Shown piece after piece: positions 53,119 through 62,301 of a stretch of DNA of 64,000 bases. The DNA is taken from the NCBI GenBank assembly GCA_900318175.1, contig ONJQ01000001.1:62001-126000 (forward strand), given 5' to 3'. Under the pieces are notes generated by a model. It worked only from the letters and a program-made list of their open reading frames with translations. It had not been told where the DNA came from and did no database searches. The stretch comes from an uncultured Bacteroidales bacterium. GTDB lineage: Bacteria; Bacteroidota; Bacteroidia; Bacteroidales; P3. Numbering within the stretch: the stretch's first letter is position 1; every line of letters starts with the position of its first letter. The translations under genes and the position numbers were made by a program.

Positions 53119-53760
53119 ATGGCCACGGACGAGAGTCGAAAGAAAATCGTAGAGACAGCCATGCAGATGTTCAACAGCCGCGGCATACGCGGAGTGACGA
53201 TGGACGACATCGCCACCACGCTGCACATGTCGAAGCGGACACTCTACGAGACCTTTGCCAACAAGGAAGAACTGCTGACCGAATGCCTAATGGAGGTGAA
53301 CCACGCCATAGAGAAACGCCATAAAGAGGTGTACCTGAAAGTGGACGAGCCACTGTTGGTGGCGCTGTATATGGTGGAAGTCAACGCCATGTCGAACCAC
53401 AGCTATTGCCTCCTGATAGAAGAGATGGAGCGTTACTACCCTGAGATACACGACCGCTTTTTCAAGATACACACCACGGCATTCCGCGAGATGATTGCAA
53501 AGACTTTGAACTATGCCAAAACCCAAGGGTACCTGCGACCCGCGGTGGACATAGACACAGTGGTAGACTTCATGTGCCAGTTTGTGCAGGAGCGCCGCAT
53601 CTCGGCAACAAGAAACAGCAGTGAGTATGCTCGGAAGATGAGCGAACTGAGTTTCACCTTTCTGCGGGGGTTGATGACGACGGAGACGATAGTGCGGTAC
53701 GAACAGAAGGAGGAAGAATTCAGGCAGATAATGAAAAAAATAAACGAAACATATAAATAA
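53119..53760 (+). CDS. TetR/AcrR-family transcriptional regulator of an efflux operon
   Basis: The 213-residue protein has a TetR N-terminal helix-turn-helix: RKKIVETAMQMFNSRGIRGV followed by TMDDIATTLHMSKRTLYETF, then ANKEELLTECL. The rest is a helical ligand domain with no conserved motif, as usual. It is the first gene of the efflux operon, 2 bases before the TolC-type gene. Such regulators usually repress their operon until a substrate binds; the inverted repeat over its promoter is the obvious candidate operator, which is inference. Confidence 0.93.
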   Translation: MATDESRKKIVETAMQMFNSRGIRGVTMDDIATTLHMSKRTLYETFANKEELLTECLMEVNHAIEKRHKEVYLKVDEPLLVALYMVEVNAMSNHSYCLLIEEMERYYPEIHDRFFKIHTTAFREMIAKTLNYAKTQGYLRPAVDIDTVVDFMCQFVQERRISATRNSSEYARKMSELSFTFLRGLMTTETIVRYEQKEEEFRQIMKKINETYK

Positions 53761-53762
53761 CA

Positions 53763-55181
53763 ATGACAACCCTGAAAAGATTGACATTAACAGCCCTGCT
53801 GACGGTTGTGGCCTTGAGCGCCGCAGCGCAGCAAGCCCCCGAGAAGGGGACCAAGCTAAGGCTTTCGTTGCAGGAGGCCCAGAACTATGCCGCGGAGCAC
53901 AACTACGCACTTCAGAACGCCGCATTGGACGTGAAGAAGGCCGAGGCGACACGCTGGCAAACACTCTCGTCCATGCTGCCCCAGGTGAAAGCCGGATTCG
54001 ACTACCAGAACATGTGCGGCTACGAGATGAACATCGGGGGCCGCGGCTCCATGTCGTCCATGATGCCGGACTCCATCACCATCGGAGGCATGACTGTGCC
54101 CATCTCGTTCCCCTCCAGCTCCGGCACGGGTACCACAACCGGAGGCATCCCCATGAATCCCAGCGGGACGTTCAGCATCACCGCCTCGGTAGCCCTGACG
54201 GGAGCCCAGATTGTGAGCACCACGCTGAACAAGATTGCCATAGACATGGCCAACATCACCAACCAGAAAACGGAGCACACCACCCGCACAAACGTCAAGA
54301 CCACCTACACCTCCATCCTGATAATGGAGCAGACTCTGGCACTGCTGGACTCCAGTCTGCAGAACATGCAGAAACTGCTGGAGACCACTGAGGCCAGTGT
54401 GCGTGCCGGTGCCTCGGAACAAATCAACGCCGACAAGCTCAACGTCCAAGTGGCCTCAATGCAGAACACCATCCGTTCCAACGAGCGCACACTGAAGATG
54501 CTCTACAACTCCATGCTGCTGCTGTTGGGCGCTGACGTGAATGCGGTAATAGAACTCACCACCCCGTTGGAGGAGGTCCTTGACGTGAACTACGCCGCAC
54601 GGCTGACAATGGGCGGTTTCAACATCGAGGACAACTACGACTACCAACTGTTGCAACAGTCGGAGGCATTGTCGCGCAGACAACTGACTTTGGCTTGGAT
54701 GGACTTCACCCCCACCCTCTCGGCCTACTATCAGTACAGCGACAAGACCTATTTCGGCAAAGATGCCGGATTCAACATGACCCCGCCGAACATGATTGGC
54801 GCCAGCGTGAGCCTGCCCTTGTTCCAGAGTGGCACTCGCATGGCCAAGATCAAAGGGGCCAAAATCGGATTGATGGAGAACCTGAACAGCAAACAACAGG
54901 CCGAAGACGCACTGAAGGTGCAATACAACCAGTTGTGCTACGACCTGGTGTCCGCCATCGAGAACTACAATATCCAACGCAACAACTTAGACGTGACTCG
55001 CCGCGTGTTCCGCAATGTGAGCGAGAAATACACCTACGGCCACGCCAGCAACCTGGAAGTGACCAATGCCAGCACAGACATCATCACCGCCCAAAGCAAC
55101 TACATCCAAACAGTGATGAACATTGTGAAGGCACAGGTGGCATTGGAGAACCTGCTCGGCCAGGCCATTGAGCAGAAATAA
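53763..55181 (+). CDS. TolC-family outer-membrane efflux protein
   Basis: The 472-residue protein has a signal peptide (ending LSAAAQQA, about residue 22). RLSLQEAQNYAAEHNYALQN is the start of the TolC coiled-coil repeat, and a second similar repeat begins near residue 270 (QLLQQSEALSRRQLTLAWMD). Both halves carry the long amphipathic helices of the tunnel. It provides the outer-membrane exit duct. It lies 2 bases after tetR and 59 before the adaptor gene. An insert of Ser/Gly/Met-rich sequence (about 85-130) is unusual and may form an extracellular loop. Confidence 0.93.
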   Translation: MTTLKRLTLTALLTVVALSAAAQQAPEKGTKLRLSLQEAQNYAAEHNYALQNAALDVKKAEATRWQTLSSMLPQVKAGFDYQNMCGYEMNIGGRGSMSSMMPDSITIGGMTVPISFPSSSGTGTTTGGIPMNPSGTFSITASVALTGAQIVSTTLNKIAIDMANITNQKTEHTTRTNVKTTYTSILIMEQTLALLDSSLQNMQKLLETTEASVRAGASEQINADKLNVQVASMQNTIRSNERTLKMLYNSMLLLLGADVNAVIELTTPLEEVLDVNYAARLTMGGFNIEDNYDYQLLQQSEALSRRQLTLAWMDFTPTLSAYYQYSDKTYFGKDAGFNMTPPNMIGASVSLPLFQSGTRMAKIKGAKIGLMENLNSKQQAEDALKVQYNQLCYDLVSAIENYNIQRNNLDVTRRVFRNVSEKYTYGHASNLEVTNASTDIITAQSNYIQTVMNIVKAQVALENLLGQAIEQK

Positions 55182-55240
55182 TCAATCCGCCAAGACAAAA
55201 AGAGAACCACAATTGTAAACAAAAAATCAATAAAGACATA

Positions 55241-56272
55241 ATGAAGAGAATCATTAGAAACACCACCCTGCTGATGGCCGTGATAGTGATGGCCGCCTGT
55301 GGAGGCAAAGGCTCCGACCGCCAAGCCACCACCACCAAGAAGGAAGCAGAAAAAGTCAAAGTGCTCACCCTGCAAAGCGAGCGAATAGCCAAACAGCTGG
55401 AGCTGTCGTCCACACTGGAAGGCTATGAAACCATGAACATCTCGCCCAGCATCACCGGCCACATCGAACACATCTTTGTCGAAGTGGGCAGCCGTGTGCA
55501 GAAAGGCGCCATGCTTGTCCGCATGGACCAGACGCAGCTCAACACCACCCGCATCAATCTGGCCAACACCAAGACTGAGCTGGACCGCGTCACCGCCCTG
55601 AAGTCATCGGGAAGCGTGAGCGAGCAGGTATACGACCAGACCAAAGCCGGCTACGACCAGTTGGTTGAGACCGAGCGATTCCAGAATGAGAACACCTTTG
55701 TCCGTGCCCAGTTCGCCGGCGTTATCAGCGCCAAGAACTACGAGGACGGCGAGATGTACACCGGAGCACCCATCCTCACCCTCACCCAAATCAGCCGCCT
55801 GAAAGCCATCATCAACATACCCGAGACCTACTATCCCTTGGTGAAACAAGGCATGAAGGTGAACGTCTATAGCGACATCTATCCCGACAAAACCTTCCCT
55901 GCCACCATCGAGATTGTCTATCCCACCGTCGACCCCACCAGCCACACCTTCCAGGCCAAGCTGAACATCCCCAACGGAGGCGAGAAAATCCGTCCCGGCA
56001 TGTTTGTCCGCACCACTCTCCATTTGGGCGAGATTGATGCCATTGTGGTGCCTTACCAGAGTGTCCTGAAGCTCACCGGCAGCAACGACCGCTATGTGTT
56101 CACCAACCAGAACGGCACGGCCCACCGCGTGGCCGTCACCCTTGGGCAGCGTTTCGACGACCGTATTGAAATCATCCCCGTAATCCCTGGCGACCTTAAA
56201 GAAGGCGACCAACTTGTCGTCACCGGCCAAGCACGCCTGGTCGATGGTGCAAAACTCGAAATAGTGAAATAA
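55241..56272 (+). CDS. RND efflux periplasmic adaptor (membrane fusion protein), lipidated
   Basis: The 343-residue protein has a lipoprotein signal (VMAACGGKG, Cys20). The adaptor plan follows: GYETMNISPSITGHIEHIFV with VEVGSRVQKGAMLVRMDQTQ (lipoyl half-motifs), a short alpha-hairpin, then the beta-barrel and membrane-proximal parts (RPGMFVRTTLHLG and GDQLVVTGQARLVDGAKLEI). It joins the inner-membrane pump to the TolC-type duct. The stop precedes the RND gene by 44 bases. Short alpha-hairpin suggests the compact HlyD/AcrA type. Confidence 0.94.
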   Translation: MKRIIRNTTLLMAVIVMAACGGKGSDRQATTTKKEAEKVKVLTLQSERIAKQLELSSTLEGYETMNISPSITGHIEHIFVEVGSRVQKGAMLVRMDQTQLNTTRINLANTKTELDRVTALKSSGSVSEQVYDQTKAGYDQLVETERFQNENTFVRAQFAGVISAKNYEDGEMYTGAPILTLTQISRLKAIINIPETYYPLVKQGMKVNVYSDIYPDKTFPATIEIVYPTVDPTSHTFQAKLNIPNGGEKIRPGMFVRTTLHLGEIDAIVVPYQSVLKLTGSNDRYVFTNQNGTAHRVAVTLGQRFDDRIEIIPVIPGDLKEGDQLVVTGQARLVDGAKLEIVK

Positions 56273-56316
56273 CACCAACTACTCAAACTAGTATTTACTG
56301 GAAATCCTAAATTATC

Positions 56317-59300
56317 ATGGCCATTTACAAAACAGCTATCAGCAAGCCCATCACCACTGGGCTGATATTCGTAGCCGTCATCGTGCTGGGACTGTTCTCC
56401 CTCACGCGTCTGCCCATCGACCAGATGCCTGAGATGGATCCTCCCTACGTCACCGTGATGACCACCTACGCCGGTGCCAACGCCAGCGAGATTGAGACCA
56501 ACATCACCAAGCTGGTAGAGAACTCTCTCAACTCCGTCGACGGCCTCAAAAACATCACCTCCACCTCAAAGGACAACATCTCCGTGGTAAGCTTGGAGTT
56601 CGAATGGGGCTCCGACATCGACGAGGCACTGAACGACATCCGTTCCTTCGTCGACCTGCTCTACGACAACCTCCCCGACGGTGTCTCCCGTCCCATGATT
56701 CTGAAGCTCAACTCCAGCGCCATGCCCATCATGGTGTACGGCTTCACCGCCAAGGAGAGCTACTCCGGCCTCGACCGCATACTGGAGGACAACGTGGTCA
56801 ACGAGCTCAACCGTGTCGACGGCATCGGCAACATCACCGTCAGCGGTGCCCCCGAACGCTACGTATACATCGACCTCGACCCCAAGCAGCTCGACGCCTA
56901 CGGCCTCAGCCTTGAACAGGTGGGCTCAGCCATCAGCTCCAACAACCTCGACCTCGCCTCCGGCACCGTCAAGATGGGCAAGGAGCAGTACCAGATGCGT
57001 GTGAAGGGTGAATATATCGAAAGCTCCGAAATCGCCGACATCGCCGTTGCCCTCACGCCCACCGGCAAGCAAATCTTTGTCCGCGACCTCGCCACTGTCC
57101 GCGACACCATCAAGGACCTCTCCCTCGACGAGAAAATCAACCGTCAGGACGGTGCGCGACTCATCATCACCAAACAAACCGGCGCCAACACCGTGGCCAT
57201 CGCGCGTGCCGTGAAAGCCCAGATGCAGGAGATACAGAAAACCCTGCCTCCCGACATCCAGACCACCCTTATCCGCGATGCCTCCGAAGAGATTGTCAAC
57301 GCCATCAACGGTCTTACCGAGAGTATCTTCTACGCCCTCCTCTTCGTGGTGCTCGTGGTGCTTATTTTCCTTGGCAACTGGCGCAGCACCCTCATTATCG
57401 CCCTCACCATCCCCATCTCGCTGGTCACCTCGTTCATCTACCTGCTCCTTGCCGACAGCTCTCTGAACATCATTTCGCTGGCCTCGCTCACCGTGGCCAT
57501 CGGCATGGTGGTGGACGACGCCATTGTGGTGTTGGAGAACATCACAAAGCACATCGAACGCGGTGAATCGCCTCGCGAGGCTGCCATCTGTGCCACCAAC
57601 GAGGTGTGGACATCCGTCATCGCCACCACGCTGGTCCTTGTGGCCGTGTTCGTCCCCCTCACCATGCTGCCCGGCATGATGGGCATCTTCATGAAAGAAC
57701 TCGGCTGGATTGTCACCATCGTCGTATGCGTCTCCACCACAGCCGCCATCACCCTTATCCCCATGCTCTCCTCCAAGATGCTCAAGGAAAAGCCCTTCTT
57801 CCTCACCAAGGAGGCTCGCGAGGAGGCCGAAGCCAAAAAAGCCAGCAAGCGCATCACTTACGAGAACACTATCGGCAAGACCTTCAATGCCATCGAGGCC
57901 GCCTACGCCAACCTCCTCCGCTGGTGCCTCAAGCATAAACGGTCCACCCTCCTCTTCTTTGCCGCCATCTTCATTGTCTCCATCATCCCCATTGCCACAG
58001 GCACCATCGGCATGGACTTCATGAAAGAGCAGGACAACGGACGCATCAGCGTCACTGCCGAGCTGCAGCGCGGCACCCGCATCGAAGAGACCCTCAAGAC
58101 CGCCCGCCACATGGAGGACGACATCTACCGCATCCTCGGCGACGACGTCATCGTTGTCTCCACCTCGGCCGGCTCCAACGACGACGCCGGCATGTCAGCC
58201 CTCTTCAACAGCACCACCAACAACAAAATCAGCATGACCATCCGCTGCACCAAGAAGTACGACCGTAAAAAGACCATCTTCGAGATGCAGGAACAGCTGC
58301 GTCAGTGCTTCGCCGAGTATCCCGAGCTCATCAACTACCAGGTGAACCAGGGCGGCGGCATGGGCGGCGGCAGCAACAACTCACTCAGTGTCGAAATCTA
58401 CGGCTACGACTTCGACCAGACCACCGCCTTCACCACCAAGCTGCGCCAGCGCGTGATGGACAATGTGCCCGGAGCCCGCGACACCAAAGTCAGCCGCGAC
58501 GAAGACCGTGCCGAGCTCAAAATCACCTTCGACAAGCAGAAACTTGCCCTCCACGGCCTCAATGGCTCCACCGTGGCCATGTACGTCCGCAACCGCGTCA
58601 ACGGCATGGCTGCCGGCTTCCTCAAAGAGGACGGCGAGGAATACAACATCGTGGTGCGCCTGCAGGAGAAATACCGCTCCTCCATTACCGACATCGAGCA
58701 GCTCTCCATCCCCACCCCCACGGGCAAGATCATCAAACTCGAAGAGCTGGCCAAGATCGAGGAATACTGGTGCCCGCCCACCATCGAGCGCAAGAACCGC
58801 CAGCGTTACCTCACCCTCACCGTCATGCCCTACAAGACCTCGCTGCGCCAACTGGCCCAGAACGTGCAGAAAGAGATTGACGAGATGGGCGTGCCCGCCG
58901 ACATCCATGTGGCTCTCGCCGGTAACTACAAAGACCAGCAAGACTCCTCGCGCGACATGGGTCTCCTTGCCGCCCTCATCATCATGCTCGTCTACATCGT
59001 CATGGCGTCGCAGTTCGAGAGCTTCGGCAAGCCAGCCATCATCATCTCATCCATCCCCTTCGCCCTCACAGGTGTCATCTTCATACTCCTCCTCACAGGG
59101 CAGAACCTTGACATGATTGGTATGCTCGGCCTGGTGCTGCTCATCGGCATCGTGGTCAAGAACGGTATCGTGCTGGTCGACTACATCAACCTCCTCCGCG
59201 AACGCGACATCCCCCTCTACGAGGCCATCGCACTGAGCGGACAGAGCCGTCTGCGCCCCGTTCTCATGACTGCCTTCACCACCATCCTCGGCATGATTCC

Positions 59301-59505
59301 TATGGCCACCTCCCGCAGCGAAGGCTCCGAGATGTGGACCACCATGGGTCTCGTCGTCATTGGCGGTCTGACGGTCTCCACCTTCGTCACCCTCCTTGTC
59401 GTCCCCGTCCTCTACGGTGCCTTCAACCGCCGTGGCGACCACGAACGGCAAGAGAAGATACGCAAGAATTTCGTATTCATGAACATTAAATTAGATGAAC
59501 AATAA
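56317..59505 (+). CDS. RND efflux pump permease (HAE1/AcrB family)
   Basis: The 1062-residue protein starts MAIYKTAISKPITTGLIFVA. Twelve membrane segments with two large periplasmic loops are expected from the hydrophobic pattern. The TM4 motif GMVVDDAIVVLENITKHIER carries the two Asp of the proton relay. PLTMLPGMMGIFMKELGW and LVLLIGIVVKNGIVLVDYIN are family marks. It exports drugs, bile salts or other small molecules by proton antiport. A large hairpin (59514-59559) follows the stop. Confidence 0.96.
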   Translation: MAIYKTAISKPITTGLIFVAVIVLGLFSLTRLPIDQMPEMDPPYVTVMTTYAGANASEIETNITKLVENSLNSVDGLKNITSTSKDNISVVSLEFEWGSDIDEALNDIRSFVDLLYDNLPDGVSRPMILKLNSSAMPIMVYGFTAKESYSGLDRILEDNVVNELNRVDGIGNITVSGAPERYVYIDLDPKQLDAYGLSLEQVGSAISSNNLDLASGTVKMGKEQYQMRVKGEYIESSEIADIAVALTPTGKQIFVRDLATVRDTIKDLSLDEKINRQDGARLIITKQTGANTVAIARAVKAQMQEIQKTLPPDIQTTLIRDASEEIVNAINGLTESIFYALLFVVLVVLIFLGNWRSTLIIALTIPISLVTSFIYLLLADSSLNIISLASLTVAIGMVVDDAIVVLENITKHIERGESPREAAICATNEVWTSVIATTLVLVAVFVPLTMLPGMMGIFMKELGWIVTIVVCVSTTAAITLIPMLSSKMLKEKPFFLTKEAREEAEAKKASKRITYENTIGKTFNAIEAAYANLLRWCLKHKRSTLLFFAAIFIVSIIPIATGTIGMDFMKEQDNGRISVTAELQRGTRIEETLKTARHMEDDIYRILGDDVIVVSTSAGSNDDAGMSALFNSTTNNKISMTIRCTKKYDRKKTIFEMQEQLRQCFAEYPELINYQVNQGGGMGGGSNNSLSVEIYGYDFDQTTAFTTKLRQRVMDNVPGARDTKVSRDEDRAELKITFDKQKLALHGLNGSTVAMYVRNRVNGMAAGFLKEDGEEYNIVVRLQEKYRSSITDIEQLSIPTPTGKIIKLEELAKIEEYWCPPTIERKNRQRYLTLTVMPYKTSLRQLAQNVQKEIDEMGVPADIHVALAGNYKDQQDSSRDMGLLAALIIMLVYIVMASQFESFGKPAIIISSIPFALTGVIFILLLTGQNLDMIGMLGLVLLIGIVVKNGIVLVDYINLLRERDIPLYEAIALSGQSRLRPVLMTAFTTILGMIPMATSRSEGSEMWTTMGLVVIGGLTVSTFVTLLVVPVLYGAFNRRGDHERQEKIRKNFVFMNIKLDEQ

Positions 59506-59513
59506 ACGGGCCA

Positions 59514-59559
59514 AAGGGTCTTGGCCCTGTGTGGGGCATACCCCGCTGCCAAGACCCTT
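59514..59559 (+). other. Large hairpin between rnd and the PG0541-like gene
   Basis: AAGGGTCTTGGC (59514-59525) and GCCAAGACCCTT (59548-59559) form a perfect 12-bp stem, with GGGG/CCCC nested in the loop. No T-run follows. It may lower downstream expression or protect the rnd mRNA end. Confidence 0.65.
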
Positions 59560-59590
59560 CAGCCACCACATCACATAAAGCACTTTCAAC

Positions 59591-59884
59591 ATGAAAAGCA
59601 TACTCATCGTTTTCAATCAAGCCAACACCGAACGTGTCGAATACATGCTCGACGTCCTCTCCATCCGCGGCTTCACCTTCTGGGAGAATGTGCAGGGGCG
59701 CGGCAACGTCAACGGCGAACCGCACCGCGGCACCCACACCTGGCCAGAAATGAATAACGCCATCCTTACCGTAGTCGACGACAGCAAGGTGGAGGACCTC
59801 CTCCTCTCCGTCCGCAAGCTGGACAAACGCAACGAAGAGGTAGGCATCCGCGCCTTCGTCTGGAATATCGAGCAGATGGTATAA
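59591..59884 (+). CDS. PG0541-family transporter-associated protein (PII-like)
   Basis: The 97-residue protein begins MKSILIVFNQANTERVEYML, with a strand-helix pattern like the ferredoxin-like PII/CutA-type fold, and has RGFTFWENVQGRGNVNGEPH where PII proteins carry the T-loop. It resembles the small protein encoded next to RND pumps in Porphyromonas and relatives, named after PG0541. Its place 86 bases after the rnd gene fits that. A strong terminator follows, so it ends the efflux operon. Its function, perhaps nucleotide or metal sensing for the pump, is not known. Confidence 0.75.
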   Translation: MKSILIVFNQANTERVEYMLDVLSIRGFTFWENVQGRGNVNGEPHRGTHTWPEMNNAILTVVDDSKVEDLLLSVRKLDKRNEEVGIRAFVWNIEQMV

Positions 59885-59906
59885 AAGTCATTGATTACCA
59901 ACCCTC

Positions 59907-59944
59907 AAAGGCCTTGCCCAACCCATGTTGGAGCAAGGCCTTTT
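59907..59944 (+). terminator. Intrinsic terminator of the efflux operon
   Basis: AAAGGCCTTGC (59907-59917) and GCAAGGCCTTT (59933-59943) pair perfectly, with CCAAC/GTTGG extending the stem in the loop. A TTTT run overlaps the 3' arm. Confidence 0.9.
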
Positions 59945-60122
59945 CACTACTATTAGTTATCACCCCGTCTGAAAATCGCTTGCACTGACTACTGCCCATA
60001 CCGCGAAAAGGCAGTATTTTTGCAATCGTAAATCAGAGATGAATCAAAGCTTTTGTCATATCGCCATCTCATTGGTTTTTAGGATTAATAAATGTGCAGC
60101 TGCCCTCACCGAGAGCGGCTGC
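59938..60122 (+). ncRNA. Candidate small RNA, unit 1 of a tandem pair
   Basis: Bases 59969-60095 repeat at 60238-60364 with 3 mismatches in 127; similarity extends upstream to 59938. TATTTTTG (60015-60022) is a -7 box. The predicted transcript has GAGATG (60036-60041) pairing with CATCTC (60065-60070), CAAA/TTTG inside, and ends with a hairpin (60096-60103 against 60115-60122) followed by TTT. An ATG at 60039 opens a peptide MNQSFCHIAISLVFRIN shared by both units. Confidence 0.5.
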
Positions 60123-60206
60123 TTTCGCATCCAAATCCACCCTATTCCGCACAGGACCACCGTCTTCCAGTCCTGCCGACAGGTATGTTGCACAACTATT
60201 GCAATG

Positions 60207-60397
60207 GTCCTTTCACTACAATTGGTTACCCAACAGCCTGAAAATCGCTTGCACTGACTACTGCCCATACCGCAAAAAGGCAGTAATTTTGCAATCGTAA
60301 ATCAGAGATGAATCAAAGCTTTTGTCATATCGCCATCTCATTGGTTTTTAGGATTAATAACTGTAATAACCGCCGTCCGAGCACGGCGGTTATTTTT
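60207..60397 (+). ncRNA. Candidate small RNA, unit 2 of a tandem pair
   Basis: This is the second unit, 269 bases after the first. TAATTTTG (60284-60291) is the -7 box, and the same GAGATG/CATCTC stem is kept. It ends with a strong terminator: AATAACCGCCGT (60365-60376) and ACGGCGGTTATT (60383-60394), then TTT. The hairpin sequence is unlike that of unit 1, though it stands at the same place. Confidence 0.55.
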
Positions 60398-60871
60398 ATG
60401 CTCCCGACCGTTCTACCCTTCCTTCAAGCCGTTCACCCCCACTCGACGCGACAATTCTGCCGACTGCCCCCCGCACAAAGACTACAAACCAGCAGCAAAT
60501 CCAGACCATGTCCACTCCTTCTTACTCAGTTCTCTAATATTTCTCTAATATTTCTTCCTCTTTCATTGGATAAATAGACCCAGAAATGAGAGCCAAGTGA
60601 ACAAGAAGGAGCGAAGTTGCACCGAATGATTGCAAGGACTTGGATTGAAGGTGAAAAGGCCTCACATCATTGAAAAGCCGTTTTTGAGTGGTGCTCCATG
60701 TCTTTGCATCATTGCATGGGCTCTTCCGGGGCGGCGTGCTGTGCGGCCTCGTGGATAGGGCGTTGGCTCAAGGCTGCGTACAGCTTGTTCTTAGACCTGA
60801 TGGCCACAGCAGATTACAGCACCCTGTGAATCGCCCACAGGGAATCCTATAAATCAACAACTAAAAATCAT
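60398..60871. other. Gap with element copy C and no gene
   Basis: The gap holds copy C of the intergenic element and a small hairpin, CCCTGTG/CACAGGG (60822-60828, 60836-60842). Open frames here lack neighbour-like codon use. I see nothing else. Confidence 0.5.
60510..60616 (+). repeat. Intergenic element, copy C
   Basis: CTCCTT at 60515-60520 and AAGGAGCGAAG at 60606-60616 mark the ends, 102 bases apart as in copy A. TCAGTT, two tandem TCTCTAATATT units (in place of TTGTTCCTCAT), CTTTCATTGGA and AAATGAG occur in the same order as in copies A and B. Confidence 0.75.
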
Positions 60872-60902
60872 TTTGCTATACTGATAAACTTTCGCACTTT
60901 TG
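60872..60902 (+). promoter_or_regulatory. Promoter-like site before the structured-RNA candidate
   Basis: TTTG (60872-60875), 19 bases, then CACTTTTG (60895-60902), one base off the -7 consensus. It points into the fold at 60903-61017. Confidence 0.55.
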
Positions 60903-61017
60903 CACCTGTAGACCGGATGTTAAACAACGGTTGTCTGGCAGAGTAATGGGTTCGGTCAGTTCGGATGACCAGAAAGTGAAAAGATAGAACCCACCTTTAT
61001 AGAGCCCACCTTTATAG
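60903..61017 (+). ncRNA. Structured-RNA candidate with 15-bp tandem repeat
   Basis: TGGGTTC (60947-60953) pairs with GAACCCA (60988-60994) around an inner GGTCA/TGACC hairpin (60954-60958, 60967-60971). An earlier AGACCG region can pair with CGGTTGTCT with a bulge. A 15-base unit, TAGAACCCACCTTTA, repeats once at 60986-61015 with one mismatch, so either copy could close the helix, an arrangement that could switch. It might be a leader of the TPR gene or an independent RNA. No known family is recognised. Confidence 0.4.
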
Positions 61018-61161
61018 GAACAGCAAGCAGGGTGCGTCAACGCCGCTTCCAAGTATGTTGGCCTCTACAGGGGGTTAAAAAAGGCGTGGCAGTACAATAA
61101 TTTGCCGTGTGGCACGTTAAAGAAGCAATTATTATAGGCACCAAAAAGAAGGAAGACGCTT

Positions 61162-62301
61162 ATGCAGATAAAAACAGCTATCATAATCCTGACGTTAATG
61201 GTAGGGGCGGGAGCTGCCGCCGCACAGGGGCACGCGGACAGCCTGAGTGCCGCGGGACTCACCGAGAGAGGGCAGAATGCCGAGCGGCTGGGCCTTACCG
61301 AGCTGGCCGAACGCTACTACCGCAGGGCACTACAGGCCCCCGAGGGAGATGCCACAGGCCTGGCACAGCAAAGGCTTGGCATACTGCTGGAGCAGAAGGA
61401 ATATTACCCCGAAGCCATCGGACTGCTGAACCAGAGCAACACAGCCGAGGCCTTGGCCCATCAAGCCTACTGCCTGTTGCAGATACACCAGATTGACAGT
61501 GCCGCCCACTGCGCCGCCCGCGCCATAGAGCGGGACACGGCATCGGCTTTGGCCATGACAATGATGGCCTACGTGGAGACGGAGCGCGACCACCACATCA
61601 ACGCCATTGCCTGGGCCAACCGCGCACTGAAGGCCAACCCCAAATCGGCCCAAGGCGAGAATGTGATGGGCTACATCCAGTTCCGCAAAGGCAACCACAC
61701 CGAGGCCATGCGCCACTTCAAAAAGGCCATCCAGATGGACAGCACGATGGCCAACGCCTACTATAACCTCGGTACCCTCTACTGCATGCGCAACAGCCAG
61801 GACATGGCCATCAAACTGCTGAAACAGGGTCTGCGGCGCAACCCGCGCAACATACGTCTCTTCACCGCCCTGGCCTACGCCTACCGCATGCGTGGCGACC
61901 ACCCCAAGGCCTTGGAATGCTACAACCAGATATTGGAATACGACAGCCTGCACACACCCACCATCAACCGCATAGGGACACTCTACTGCGAAGAGGGGCA
62001 TTTTGAACGGGCCATAGCCTTCCACCGGCGCGCCCTCTCCATCAGGCCTAACGACGCCCAGGCCTACAAATACATCGGCAAAGCCTACACTGAGTGGGGC
62101 AAATACGACAAGGCCATACAGAGTTTCATCCGCTCAACCAATATCAGTACCACAGACCCCGAGACCTACATGTACTTGGCCGAGCTGTACGGCAAACAGA
62201 AAAAAGGGGAGCGCAAACAACAGTCGGCCTACAAAAAAGCAGCACGTTTGGGTGAGAAAGAGGCACAGGCATGGTTGGTGAAAAGGGGCATAGCATGGTG
62301 A
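61162..62301 (+). CDS. Secreted tetratricopeptide-repeat protein
   Basis: The 379-residue protein has a signal peptide (ending AGAAAAQG, about residue 22). At least seven or eight TPR units follow, for example AERYYRRALQAPEGDATGLA, HFKKAIQMDSTMANAYYNLG, CYNQILEYDSLHTPTINRIG and AFHRRALSIRPNDAQAYKYI. TPR arrays bind partner proteins; no enzyme domain is present. It is likely periplasmic or outer-membrane-associated. It stands alone, with a possible regulatory leader (60872-61160), and topA follows 230 bases later behind its own promoter. Confidence 0.9.
   Translation: MQIKTAIIILTLMVGAGAAAAQGHADSLSAAGLTERGQNAERLGLTELAERYYRRALQAPEGDATGLAQQRLGILLEQKEYYPEAIGLLNQSNTAEALAHQAYCLLQIHQIDSAAHCAARAIERDTASALAMTMMAYVETERDHHINAIAWANRALKANPKSAQGENVMGYIQFRKGNHTEAMRHFKKAIQMDSTMANAYYNLGTLYCMRNSQDMAIKLLKQGLRRNPRNIRLFTALAYAYRMRGDHPKALECYNQILEYDSLHTPTINRIGTLYCEEGHFERAIAFHRRALSIRPNDAQAYKYIGKAYTEWGKYDKAIQSFIRSTNISTTDPETYMYLAELYGKQKKGERKQQSAYKKAARLGEKEAQAWLVKRGIAW

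Noticed and set aside
60903..61020. RNase P RNA 3' end
   Set aside because: GAACCCACCTTTATAG slightly resembles the 3' end of RNase P RNA, but the strongly conserved GAGGAAAGTCC region is missing upstream.
61110..61126. Sigma-54-like promoter (TGGCACG) before the TPR gene
   Set aside because: The GC of the -12 element is at the wrong distance from the GG of -24 (three bases too far).
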